Origin: Methylococcales bacterium
GTDB taxonomy: Bacteria; Pseudomonadota; Gammaproteobacteria; Methylococcales; Methylomonadaceae
DNA length: 36,179 nucleotides
Reading direction: 5' to 3'
NCBI GenBank assembly: GCA_026399075.1
Contig: JAPLRR010000011.1
Span: 1-36,179, forward strand
The translations under genes and the position numbers were made by a program. Numbering within the stretch: position 1 is the stretch's first letter; the number at the start of each line of letters is the position of its first letter. The notes under the pieces are model-generated. The model did not search any database. It saw only the letters and a list, made by a program, of their open reading frames with translations, and had not been told where the DNA came from. Positions 16,533-24,101 of this stretch are shown one piece after another.

Positions 16533-17339
16533 TTAAGCGGGGTTAAATTCAACATAAAAAGAATAGATCACCGCTGCAATGATCAACAGAAAATACAACT
16601 TGCCGCCAAAGCCCTTGCCGCCTGTCAAGGATGCCTTCATCAGCTCTGCGCCTAACCGCCGTTCGGGCAACGATTGCAGCCAGATTTTGCCCGGCCCTTT
16701 CAGGCTGGCATAAAACAAACCTTCGCCGCCAAATAAAGCGGTTTTTATTTTACCCGCGTATTTGATTTCATAAGAAACAGCGGTACTTAAGGCCACTAAG
16801 CAACCGCTATCAACTTGCAGGGATTGTTGCGGTGCCAAGGTCATTTCTGCCAAGGCACCGCTGGCATTAATAAACACAATGCCTTTGCCAGTGATGCGCT
16901 GCATGATGAAACCTTCACCGCCAAAAAATCCGACGCGCAACCGCTTTTGGAAGGCCAGTTTTGTTTCTATACCTTCTTCACCGGCCAGGTAAGCGCCTTT
17001 TTGGCAAATCAAATCGCCACCCAATTCACTTAAATCAATCGCCACAATTTTGCTGATACTAGAGGAGGCAAACGCCACCCGTTGCGGGCTAGCCGATGTA
17101 TTGCGGTAGCGGCTGCTAAACAAAGATTCGCCAGTCAATGACCGTTTGACGGCTTTAAAAAATCGGCCTATCGCGCCAAATGATGAGGGTGAGCCATCCC
17201 CTAACACCGTGGTGACATTGATATTGTCATCCATATACATCATCGCCCCTTGTTCCCCGAACACCGTGGCATTGGGTGGCAACACGACTTCCACATATTG
17301 CAAATCGGAACCTTCAATCTGATAGCTTATTTTTGACAT
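16533..17339 (-). CDS. AIM24/TIGR00266-family protein
   Basis: This 268-residue protein has a beta-sandwich body rich in glycine (GEQGAMMYMDDNI, VGFFGGEGFIMQRITGKG, ALFGGEGLFYASLKGPG), repeats typical of the AIM24 (TIGR00266) family, and a C-terminal hydrophobic tail (about 249-264, LYFLLIIAAVIYSFYV) that could anchor it. The biochemical role of the family in bacteria is unknown; members are often encoded beside membrane peptidases, as here. It is the first gene of a two-gene minus-strand operon. Confidence 0.8.
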   Translation of the reverse strand: MSKISYQIEGSDLQYVEVVLPPNATVFGEQGAMMYMDDNINVTTVLGDGSPSSFGAIGRFFKAVKRSLTGESLFSSRYRNTSASPQRVAFASSSISKIVAIDLSELGGDLICQKGAYLAGEEGIETKLAFQKRLRVGFFGGEGFIMQRITGKGIVFINASGALAEMTLAPQQSLQVDSGCLVALSTAVSYEIKYAGKIKTALFGGEGLFYASLKGPGKIWLQSLPERRLGAELMKASLTGGKGFGGKLYFLLIIAAVIYSFYVEFNPA

Positions 17340-17447
17340 GGTTAAGGCCTCTAGGGAATGGTTTATGTCAGAGCATTTGCTTTAGTTTAGCAGGGTTTTA
17401 TACCAGCCTGAACAGTCACCAAAGCTATTTTTATGCTTGACTTGGGT

Positions 17448-17509
17448 CTGTCATAGAAATTTAACCTGATTGTCATTCCTGCGTCATCAATCGGACACGA
17501 AACTGACAT
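17448..17509 (+). promoter_or_regulatory. extended PHO-box-like array upstream of olsB
   Basis: Heptamers related to the PhoB half-site CTGTCA(T/C) start at 17448 (CTGTCAT), 17470 (TTGTCAT), 17481 (GCGTCAT), 17492 (CGGACAC) and 17503 (CTGACAT). All fall on one 11-bp register; only the unit expected at 17459 is poor. A weak -10 candidate (TACTGT, 17519-17524) lies nine bases after the last heptamer, the usual distance for PhoB promoters. The olsB ATG is at 17560. PhoB control is inferred. Confidence 0.55.
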
Positions 17510-17559
17510 CTTGATTGATTACTGTATGCGCATCTTTTATACCGCGATGTGGATACATA

Positions 17560-18351
17560 ATGAAAAAATCAGATTCTGCTAAGCCCGTCAAAGCTGCAAA
17601 AAAATTGGAATGCTTTTTAGCTGACACTGAGGCTTTGGTGAAAGAAGCCCAAGCCTTGCGTTACCGTGTATTCGGCCAAGAAATGGGCGCTAAGCTAAAG
17701 AGTGGATCAGAAGGGCTGGATTATGACGACGTTGATACTTACTGCGACCATTTGGTGGTTTTTGATACCGTAAACCAAAAAATTGTTGGCTATACGCGTT
17801 TGCTTAACCAATATCAGGCGAAATCATTGGGGCGTTTTTATTCGCAGGATGAATTCAATTTGGATCAAGTTTTGGCAATGCCAGGCCGCTTTTTGGAAAT
17901 AGGCCGCACTTGCGTAGATCCCGATTACCGGGGTGGCGCAGTATTGACCACCTTGTGGTCGGCCTTGGTGCAATATGCCCTGGAAGGCGAATTTAATTAT
18001 CTATTGGGCTGTGCCAGCATCACCCCTGGCCCTAGCGGATTTGCCGTCGATGCCGTGTACCGGAATATTGATGCAAAAAATTTGGCCCCAGCCTCCTTGC
18101 AAGTAAAACCCAGCATTCCTGTGCCACAAGCCTTAAGATGCCAGCGCGATGAGTCGGGTATCCCGCCTTTGTTAAAAGCCTACTTGCGTTTTGGTGCTCT
18201 GGTTTGTGGTGAACCGTATTGGGATGAAGATTTTAATTGCATGGACTTATTTGTGCTATTGCCGCTAGACCAACTGAAAGACCGTTACAGCAAGCATTAC
18301 ATGAGAGACTATCGGGCAAATAATGAAATTGAAACTGCGGCTGCTTTATAG
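17560..18351 (+). CDS. olsB: ornithine-acyl[ACP] N-acyltransferase
   Basis: From the ATG at 17560 (MKKSDSAKPVKAA) the protein has 263 residues. An upstream in-frame TTG at 17515 would lie inside the promoter and is rejected. It has the GNAT-like fold of OlsB/hemolysin-type acyltransferases: EAQALRYRVFGQEMGA, YCDHLVVFDT, GYTRLL, then FLEIGRTCVDPDYRGGAVL and YLLGCASITP, all characteristic. It transfers a 3-hydroxy fatty acid from ACP to ornithine, giving lyso-ornithine lipid. The 29-bp overlap with the next gene (olsA) makes the assignment firm. The PHO-box array upstream suggests induction by phosphate limitation, as known for ornithine lipids in several bacteria. Confidence 0.87.
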   Translation: MKKSDSAKPVKAAKKLECFLADTEALVKEAQALRYRVFGQEMGAKLKSGSEGLDYDDVDTYCDHLVVFDTVNQKIVGYTRLLNQYQAKSLGRFYSQDEFNLDQVLAMPGRFLEIGRTCVDPDYRGGAVLTTLWSALVQYALEGEFNYLLGCASITPGPSGFAVDAVYRNIDAKNLAPASLQVKPSIPVPQALRCQRDESGIPPLLKAYLRFGALVCGEPYWDEDFNCMDLFVLLPLDQLKDRYSKHYMRDYRANNEIETAAAL

Positions 18352-19075
18352 GCTAATCCAAATTGCCTTGCTGTTCAGCTATGGGGTGATGATAGCGGGT
18401 TTGGTTTTTCCGCTACTGGGCTTATTGTTTCCAGAAAGCCAATACCAACGCCTCAGTGGCGAGTTAAAAACCCATTGGCTACGCTGTTTTAGTGCTATCC
18501 TTAATTTGCGAGTCAACCAAGAAGGTGTCTTACCCGATCAGGGTACTATGCTGGTCAGCAACCATATTTCTTGGTTGGACATTATCGTTATAGGACAGTT
18601 TTTGCCTGCCTATTTTGTCGCCAAAAGCGATATTTCCGGCTGGCCTGTGATTGGCTTTTTAGCCAAGCAGGGCGGCACGGTTTTCATCCGTCGGGGTGAT
18701 AAGCAGCAGATCAAGGCCACCAGCGAACAAATGCTCGGCTTATTAAAGCAAAACAGCACAATTATTGCATTTCCTGAAGGGACAACGACAGCGGGGCAAG
18801 ACGTGCAACATTTCCACGCCTCGTTATTTCAACCCGCCTTAATGGCCCAATCAGCGATACAAGCTGCGGTTGTCCAGTATCAAGGCGAAGCTAGGGTACA
18901 AGCGCCGTTTATTGGTGATGATGAATTTGTCAGCCATCTACTAAAAATGCTGGCCTTGGATAAAATTGAAGTGAGCCTTAGCTTTTTACCTGTCATCGAT
19001 AGTGCCGGAAAAAGCCGCCAAACAGTCAGCCTTGAAACTAGGGAGCTGATTGCACAACGGATTGCCGAAGGGTAG
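18323..19075 (+). CDS. olsA: O-acyltransferase completing ornithine lipid (PlsC family)
   Basis: The protein has 250 residues with an N-terminal membrane segment (about 10-36). It has the HX4D catalytic motif NHISWLD (His81, Asp86), a second motif FIRRGDK (121-127) and the FPEGTTT motif (150-156) of the PlsC acyltransferase superfamily. In the pathway it adds the second fatty acid to lyso-ornithine lipid. A general 1-acyl-glycerol-3-phosphate acyltransferase activity is the alternative, but overlap with olsB favours OlsA. Confidence 0.85.
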   Translation: MKLKLRLLYRLIQIALLFSYGVMIAGLVFPLLGLLFPESQYQRLSGELKTHWLRCFSAILNLRVNQEGVLPDQGTMLVSNHISWLDIIVIGQFLPAYFVAKSDISGWPVIGFLAKQGGTVFIRRGDKQQIKATSEQMLGLLKQNSTIIAFPEGTTTAGQDVQHFHASLFQPALMAQSAIQAAVVQYQGEARVQAPFIGDDEFVSHLLKMLALDKIEVSLSFLPVIDSAGKSRQTVSLETRELIAQRIAEG

Positions 19076-19096
19076 GGCGCTGGAATTGCTGGATAA

Positions 19097-19129
19097 AGAC
19101 CTGCGAGGTTTATAAAACCTCGCAGGTCT
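19097..19129. terminator. 15-bp stem hairpin after olsA
   Basis: AGACCTGCGAGGTTT and its exact reverse complement are separated by three bases. It lies 21 bp past the olsA stop. It has no T-run, so it may be a REP unit that also acts as a transcript end. Confidence 0.6.
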
Positions 19130-19195
19130 GCCGCTATTGCCCATAACTACTCAGAAGTTACGGGCGTGGCAACCTCTTCCTCAGAGCATAAGTGT

Positions 19196-19336
19196 CTACA
19201 TAAATCTTAAGGCCGTCATTTCTACAGGGATGCCAAAATCCTGTGCCATGGACGGTCGTTTATTCAAAACGTAGGTGCTGGATTTGCTGCCATCGTATAA
19301 TTGCAGTTTCACATCCGTGTGACTGGATACTGGCAT
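19196..19336 (-). CDS. possible 46-residue ORF in an intergenic gap (low confidence)
   Basis: The gap 19076-19389 between olsA and the M14 gene contains a minus-strand frame of 46 residues with TDVKLQLYDGSKSSTYVLNK and ending VEMTALRFM. The start codon at 19336 is inside a 22-bp palindrome (19327-19348, arms ATACTGGCAT), so the frame may be the 3' remnant of a gene cut by a repeat rather than a working gene. No ribosome-binding site is evident and no family is recognised. Confidence 0.2.
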   Translation of the reverse strand: MPVSSHTDVKLQLYDGSKSSTYVLNKRPSMAQDFGIPVEMTALRFM

Positions 19337-19389
19337 CCATGCCAGTATGACGAAGTTTTTATGATAAGCCCAAGCTTGTGTAGAAACCT

Positions 19390-20457
19390 ATGCCCATCAA
19401 CAGACCAGCCAAAGGCTGGAATATGGATAGCAGACTTTACTTTATGACGGGCATTAACTTTGCAGAGCTTAAACAGCTTGAAGGCATCATCAAACAATTG
19501 GGCGACAGGGCCCGAATTGAGATTTTAGAAGAGATAAACCACAAAGGCCAAACATTCCCCATCCATTGCATAAGCTTAGGTTCTAGCGAACCTGATGTGC
19601 CTGTTTTGGCATTTTTTGGCGGGGTGCATGGACTGGAAAAAATCGGCAGCCAAGTGATCTTGTCTTATATGGAAACCCTCAGCCAATTGTTGGATTGGGA
19701 TGGTGAATTGCTGGCGCGTTTAGAAAAATCCCGGTTGGTGTTTGTGCCTATGGTCAATCCGGTAGGGGTTTATTGGGGCACACGCGCCAACGGAAATGGT
19801 GTGGATTTGATGCGCAACGCACCCATCGAAGGCGTAGGGGCAACACGGCTGTATAGCGGCCACCGCTTGTCGCGGCATTTGCCTTGGTATCGGGGGGAGG
19901 GCGCAGTAATGGAAAAAGAGGCGCAAGCTGTCTGCCGCGTGGTCGAACAGCAGCTATTTGGTGCACCCTTAGCCATCGCCCTGGATTTACATTCTGGTTT
20001 TGGTATTCAAGACCGCTTGTGGTTTCCTTACGCCTCACGAAAAACACCTTTTGCCAGCATTGCCGAAATATTGTCCTTAAAGGAACAGTATGACCGTTGC
20101 TATCCCCACCATATCTACCGCATAGAGCCAACCTGCCACGAGTATGTGATTAACGGCGATATCTGGGATTATTTGTTCGACGAATTTTGCCAGCGCGTTG
20201 GCGATAAGGCCTTGTTCCTGCCATTGACCCTAGAAATGGGCTCTTGGCTATGGTTGCGTAAAAGCCCCACCCACTTGTTTTCGCGGCACGGTTTGTTCCA
20301 TCCTTTGTTGCCGCATCGCCAGCAGCGCATCTTCCGCCGTCATTTTATGCTGTTTGATTTTTTGCACCGTAGCCTGTTGTATCCAAAATGGACCCAGCTT
20401 AGCCCTGCACAAAGGACTGCTTACGAAACCCAAGCCCAAGGACTGTGGTATGGATAA
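19390..20457 (+). CDS. M14-family zinc carboxypeptidase-like protein
   Basis: The protein has 355 residues. Zinc-ligand motif GVHGLEKIG (His80, Glu83), substrate-binding segment NPVGVYWGTRANGNGVDLMRN, third zinc ligand in LDLHSGFG, and the catalytic Glu in LTLEMGSW follow in the order of M14 peptidases (succinylglutamate desuccinylase/AstE and MpaA-like branch). There is no signal peptide, so it acts in the cytoplasm, perhaps on peptides or amino-acid amides. The next gene overlaps it by eight bases, implying a functional pair. An alternative start at MDSRLYF (residue 12) is possible. Confidence 0.75.
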   Translation: MPINRPAKGWNMDSRLYFMTGINFAELKQLEGIIKQLGDRARIEILEEINHKGQTFPIHCISLGSSEPDVPVLAFFGGVHGLEKIGSQVILSYMETLSQLLDWDGELLARLEKSRLVFVPMVNPVGVYWGTRANGNGVDLMRNAPIEGVGATRLYSGHRLSRHLPWYRGEGAVMEKEAQAVCRVVEQQLFGAPLAIALDLHSGFGIQDRLWFPYASRKTPFASIAEILSLKEQYDRCYPHHIYRIEPTCHEYVINGDIWDYLFDEFCQRVGDKALFLPLTLEMGSWLWLRKSPTHLFSRHGLFHPLLPHRQQRIFRRHFMLFDFLHRSLLYPKWTQLSPAQRTAYETQAQGLWYG

Positions 20458-21226
20458 GCCAATTGGCCAAAATTGGTTGTTGTTAAGGGGGCTCTCGCGT
20501 GAAGCAGCGCATTGGGGCGATTTTATCCCACAGCTGCAAGCGGCCTTTCCTGATGCCCGGATAAACGTATTGGATTTACCGGGCACTGGTCGGCATTATC
20601 AAGCAACCAGCCCCAAAACCATCCCGGCAATAGCGGCCAGCGTACGTAGCGAAGCTTTGGCTAACGGCCTGTTGGCACAGCCTGTCACCTTATTGGCCTT
20701 ATCTTTAGGCGCAATGGTGGCATGGCATTGGCTACAAAACCATCCTGATGAAGTCAGCGGGGCTGCTTTAATGAACACCAGTTTTGCCGATGTCAGCCCG
20801 TTTTACCAGCGCTTACGTTGGCAAAGTTATCGGGATTTTATCGCCTTGACCATGACCCGAAATATCCCGCAACGGGAAGCAAAAATCTTGCAGTTGGTCA
20901 GCAACCGCAGGCAACACGATGAACAGCTCATTTTGGCGTGGGCAAAAATTCAACAACAGCGCCCTATCAGCCTAGGCAATAGCCTAAGCCAAATCATGGC
21001 GGCGGCCCGCTTTAAGCCGGGCAGCAGCAAGCCCAGCCAACCCGTCTTATTATTAAACGGGCAAGGCGACCGCATGGTGTCGCCAGCCTGTTCGGAAGCC
21101 TTGCACAAAAAATGGGGGCTGCCGCTACAGTCTTGTGCTGGCGCAGGCCACGACTTGACGCTGGATGATGGCGCTTGGGTGGCAGGGCAGTTGCAGGCAT
21201 GGGTGCAAGCGGTTAATTGTCGGTAG
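20450..21226 (+). CDS. alpha/beta hydrolase
   Basis: From ATG at 20450 the protein has 258 residues. This start is preferred because it is coupled (ATGGATAA) to the M14 gene; upstream codons would extend into that gene. It contains a strand RINVLDLPGTG, nucleophile elbow ALSLGAM (Ser85), acidic-residue strand VLLLNGQGDRMVSP and the catalytic His in GAGHDLTLDD. The fold is that of esterases/lipases; the substrate is unknown. No signal peptide. Confidence 0.78.
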   Translation: MDKPIGQNWLLLRGLSREAAHWGDFIPQLQAAFPDARINVLDLPGTGRHYQATSPKTIPAIAASVRSEALANGLLAQPVTLLALSLGAMVAWHWLQNHPDEVSGAALMNTSFADVSPFYQRLRWQSYRDFIALTMTRNIPQREAKILQLVSNRRQHDEQLILAWAKIQQQRPISLGNSLSQIMAAARFKPGSSKPSQPVLLLNGQGDRMVSPACSEALHKKWGLPLQSCAGAGHDLTLDDGAWVAGQLQAWVQAVNCR

Positions 21227-21355
21227 TTGCCTGGCATTGTCCTTCAACGTCAATAAATGAATTTATCCGATTGGTCAGGTGTAGCTTAAGCCACACTAAA
21301 AATTTTTTTGTGCGTGTAAAGTAAATGTGGCCACAATAAGATTTATTTCATAAAA

Positions 21356-21378
21356 ACAGTATAAACGGTATATACTGT
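21356..21378 (+). promoter_or_regulatory. operator-like palindrome over a -10 box
   Basis: ACAGTATA and TATACTGT are perfect inverted 8-mers separated by seven bases. The right arm contains TATACT (21371-21376), a good -10 hexamer, 30 bp before the ATG of the ribbon-helix-helix-like gene. A repressor bound here would block transcription, which suits autoregulation by that gene's product (inference). Confidence 0.5.
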
Positions 21379-21405
21379 ATTTTTTATGACTCAAAGGCAA
21401 CTACC

Positions 21406-21831
21406 ATGACCACAACAAAACCAAAAACCAAACAACCAGCCGAAGCGCCAGTTGATGCTGACTTGGCCCCCGTACCTGCTGTTGAACCAGCTCCCGCCAA
21501 AAAAACCAGCAAAAAATCCCCCGCAGTAAGCCCCGCGATTGAAATAAATGAAACCATTGCTTTGGTTGAAATAGATTTGGATGTGCCAGTTCCAGCTAAA
21601 AAAATAAAAGCCGCCAAAGAAAAAGTCATCAGGGACAGCTTTACCTTCCCAGAAAAAGATTATCAGAAAATCTCAGAACTAAAAAAAACCTGCCTGGCCG
21701 CAGGCATCCATGTCAAAAAAAGCGAGATCCTCCGCGCCGGCTTGCATCTGCTGGCACTACTCAATGAAGACGAACTCAAACAAGCCCTTGGCCAAGTGGA
21801 GAAAATCAAGACGGGTAGGCCAGCCCTGTAG
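21406..21831 (+). CDS. ribbon-helix-helix-like protein with K/P/A-rich N-terminal tail
   Basis: The protein has 141 residues. Residues 1-70 are low in complexity (Lys, Ala, Pro and acidic residues) and likely disordered. Residues about 73-130 (VIRDSFTFPEKDYQKISELK, then VKKSEILRAGLHLLALL) fit a beta strand followed by two helices, as in ribbon-helix-helix DNA-binding proteins. The basic tail could bind DNA non-specifically, as in histone-like proteins. The stop codon TAG is supplied by the first bases of a dispersed repeat (21828-21947), so the original C-terminus may have been longer. An operator-like palindrome lies upstream. Confidence 0.5.
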   Translation: MTTTKPKTKQPAEAPVDADLAPVPAVEPAPAKKTSKKSPAVSPAIEINETIALVEIDLDVPVPAKKIKAAKEKVIRDSFTFPEKDYQKISELKKTCLAAGIHVKKSEILRAGLHLLALLNEDELKQALGQVEKIKTGRPAL

Positions 21832-21947
21832 GTCGGAATAAGGCGGTTTGAACGGGAGTGAAAACTGCCGTTTCCGGCGCACTGAGCGCCCGATATGCCG
21901 GAAACGCCGCTTTTCGCTATCGCTCAAAGCGGCTTATTCCGGCCTAC
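21828..21947. repeat. 120-bp long palindromic repeat, GTAGG(T/C)CGGAATAAG ends
   Basis: The two ends (24 bases) match as inverted repeats at about 21 positions, and a second palindrome (CCGTTTCCGG ... CCGGAAACG) lies inside. It begins inside the stop codon of the preceding gene. It opens the 739-bp non-coding field 21832-22570, which is made almost wholly of repeats. Confidence 0.7.
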
Positions 21948-21957
21948 AACCAGATTT

Positions 21958-22000
21958 GGAGTAAAACGGTTTTAGACGTTTTACGCGGCGGCACGGCAAT
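21958..22000. repeat. half copy of the GGAGTAAAACGG element
   Basis: GGAGTAAAACGGTTTTAGAC and the following GTTTTACGCGGCGGCACGGCAAT match the left half of 26124-26186 with few changes. The right half has been replaced by TTCGTTCCCAAACTCTGC, a different palindromic repeat (arms TTCCCAA/TTGGGAA). Confidence 0.65.
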
Positions 22001-22040
22001 TTTTTTCGTTCCCAAACTCTGCTTGGGAATGAGGCAGACT

Positions 22041-22170
22041 GTAGAGACGCGATTTATCGCGTCTCCAATAGCGACCCAATTGCTGACGGAAACGCGAATA
22101 TTACAGACGCGATAATCCAGACGCGATAATCCAGACGCGATAATCCAGACGCGATAAATCGCGTCTCTAC
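22041..22170. repeat. 14-bp tandem array inside a 24-bp inverted repeat
   Basis: Four units of CAGACGCGATAATC (22104-22159, the last with the end changed to AAT) are bounded by perfect 24-bp inverted copies at 22041-22064 (GTAGAGACGCGATTTATCGC...) and 22147-22170. GTTCCCAAACTC occurs outside both ends. The unit is itself half of the palindrome GCGATTTATCGC, so the array seems to have grown by duplication of a hairpin arm. Confidence 0.75.
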
Positions 22171-22196
22171 GGTGTTCGTTCCCAAACTCCAGCCGG

Positions 22197-22353
22197 GTAG
22201 GTTGGGCACATGCTTTTCGTGCCCAACATTTCAATGCACTGACTTGGGGATAGTTTTGGATAATCCCACTTGCAATCCCTATTCGAATACCACTGCCGTT
22301 TTACTATCGTGCGCCGCAATGTTGGGCAAAGATAAAGCTGTTGCCCAACCTAC
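22197..22353. repeat. 157-bp MITE-like element, GTAGGTTGGGCA ends
   Basis: GTAGGTTGGGCA and its exact inverse TGCCCAACCTAC bound the element. Each end also forms its own small hairpin with an internal copy of GTTGGGCA. A diverged relative is at 2806-2907. The rest of the gap to 22570 shows no further structure or gene. Confidence 0.65.
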
Positions 22354-22570
22354 TCTATGACCTTAGATTAAGCCGGGTAGCAAGTAGCCTACAAGAATAT
22401 AAAACCATACACTGTTTTTGATGTTTAAATTACCCTACAATGACCAAGCCTAAGAAAAGGCAATACACTGCAAAACCACCCATAACAATAATTTAACCCA
22501 AACGTAATTATCCAGGCTTTTCCAAAGGGGCTGGATACTTACACCCGAACCAGCACCAGAGGATTTGACC

Positions 22571-24100
22571 ATGAGCGACTTTAACCCGTTTCCTGACTAC
22601 GATGAAGTCCATGTGATTTCGGATATACACATGGGCGGAAAACCCGGCTTTCAAATATTAGGGGAAACGGCTCGGCTGGCCGCGTATATCCGTTGGGTGG
22701 CAAAACAATGCCCTGAGGGTAGGGTGGCTTTGGTGTTGAATGGTGATGTTTTTGATACTTTGGCCGAGGATATGCCCGGCTATGTGGCAACCGACAATGC
22801 GGTCTCTATTGTCAAACGCATTATGGATGATGTGTCTTTTGTGGATATTTGGAATGCCATGGCGGAGTTGGTGGCGGCCACTCAGCGGACGCTGGTTTTT
22901 GTGATAGGCAACCACGATGTGGAAATGGCTTACCCTACCGTGCAAAGCCTGATTTTATGGCGCTTGGCGGGCGACAAGCCAGAAAATCGCGCCAAGATCG
23001 TGTTTTCGACAACGGGCGCAGGTTATACCTGTAATGTCGGCAATGCCAAGGTGTTTTGCATCCACGGCAATGAGGTGGATGCGTGGAATTTCAACCGCTA
23101 TGAAGATCTCTCAAGAGTGTCGCGGCGTTTGAATGCTGGGCTGACGCTAGACGCTTCTGAATGGCAGCCGAATGCGGGTTCACGCATGGTCAAGGAGGTG
23201 ATGAACAAGGTCAAGGAAACCTATAAATGGATAGACTTATTAAAACCCGAAACCAATGCGGCAGTGGGGGCGTTGGTGGTACTGGATCCCTCACAGGCAA
23301 AAAAAATCACCCAATTGCTGTCTATCGTTGGCGAAAAAATCAAAGGTAGCAAACAAGTGGACCAGCGCCTTTCGGCGGATGGTTTTCAAACCCCTGCTGA
23401 AACCAGCACGGCAAACACCCCAATTGACCAGCTGCTAGGTGCCAATGTGGTTGCCAGTATGCACTCAACGACCAGCCATACTGCTGATAATGTCGATGAG
23501 ATGTTAATGGATGCCGAGCAAAATTTGGGCAACCCAAAAGCCTTGGTGGGTGGGCCGGATCAGGCTTTGGGCGCACCGCAATTGGTGTGGGACAGCCTGA
23601 CTGGTTGGATTACTGGGGTCGGTAAGGATGAGGCTTTACGCAGGGCTTTGAAAGATTGGTTGAAGGATGACAAAACTTTTGTGCTGGATGATAAAGACGA
23701 CACCTATACCGATGTGGTGGCTTCTGTAGGCAAATCGATGAATTTTATCATTACTGGCCACACCCATTTGGAGCGGGCCATCGGCATTGATGTGAACCGA
23801 TTTTACTTTAACTGCGGGACATGGATACGCTTGTTACGGTTCACTGATGCCATGCTGAAAGACACCGCGTCTTTTAAGCCTGTTTTTGACTTGCTGGTCA
23901 ATAAAGAAGGTCGTATGGATTTGATTGACAAGGCCAAGTTTGATGATGGGACGGGCACTAAAGTCCCCTTTTTGTTAAACCAAACCAGTGCGGTGTCGGT
24001 TAAGAAGGAAGGCGGGAAGGTAGCTGGTCGCTTGTTGCATATAGAGCTGGATGGCAAAGGTGTTAAGCCGGTGGAAATCAAAAAATTCGTGAGGAGTTGA
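22571..24100 (+). CDS. calcineurin-like metallophosphoesterase with long insert
   Basis: From ATG at 22571 (preceded by AGAGGA) the protein has 509 residues. All five metal motifs are present: SDIH (Asp18, His20), NGDVFD (Asp59), IGNHDVE (Asn114, His115), IHGNE (His165) and TGHTH (396-399). Between the fourth and fifth motifs lies about 220 residues not needed for catalysis, including LLKPETNAAVGALVVLDPSQ and a helical stretch, possibly a regulatory or protein-binding domain. There is no signal peptide. It is followed after one base by a CHAT protease gene whose ribosome-binding site lies in its last codons, so the two proteins are made together. The substrate (nucleotide, nucleic acid or phosphoprotein) is unknown. 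Confidence 0.85.
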   Translation: MSDFNPFPDYDEVHVISDIHMGGKPGFQILGETARLAAYIRWVAKQCPEGRVALVLNGDVFDTLAEDMPGYVATDNAVSIVKRIMDDVSFVDIWNAMAELVAATQRTLVFVIGNHDVEMAYPTVQSLILWRLAGDKPENRAKIVFSTTGAGYTCNVGNAKVFCIHGNEVDAWNFNRYEDLSRVSRRLNAGLTLDASEWQPNAGSRMVKEVMNKVKETYKWIDLLKPETNAAVGALVVLDPSQAKKITQLLSIVGEKIKGSKQVDQRLSADGFQTPAETSTANTPIDQLLGANVVASMHSTTSHTADNVDEMLMDAEQNLGNPKALVGGPDQALGAPQLVWDSLTGWITGVGKDEALRRALKDWLKDDKTFVLDDKDDTYTDVVASVGKSMNFIITGHTHLERAIGIDVNRFYFNCGTWIRLLRFTDAMLKDTASFKPVFDLLVNKEGRMDLIDKAKFDDGTGTKVPFLLNQTSAVSVKKEGGKVAGRLLHIELDGKGVKPVEIKKFVRS

Positions 24101-24101
24101 A

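Noticed and set aside
21356..21378. LexA (SOS) box reading of the palindrome
   Set aside because: The arms are ACAG...CTGT, the reverse order of the LexA CTGT...ACAG consensus.
22104..22159. Possible CRISPR array
   Set aside because: The 14-bp units are directly adjacent with no spacers, and no cas gene is present.
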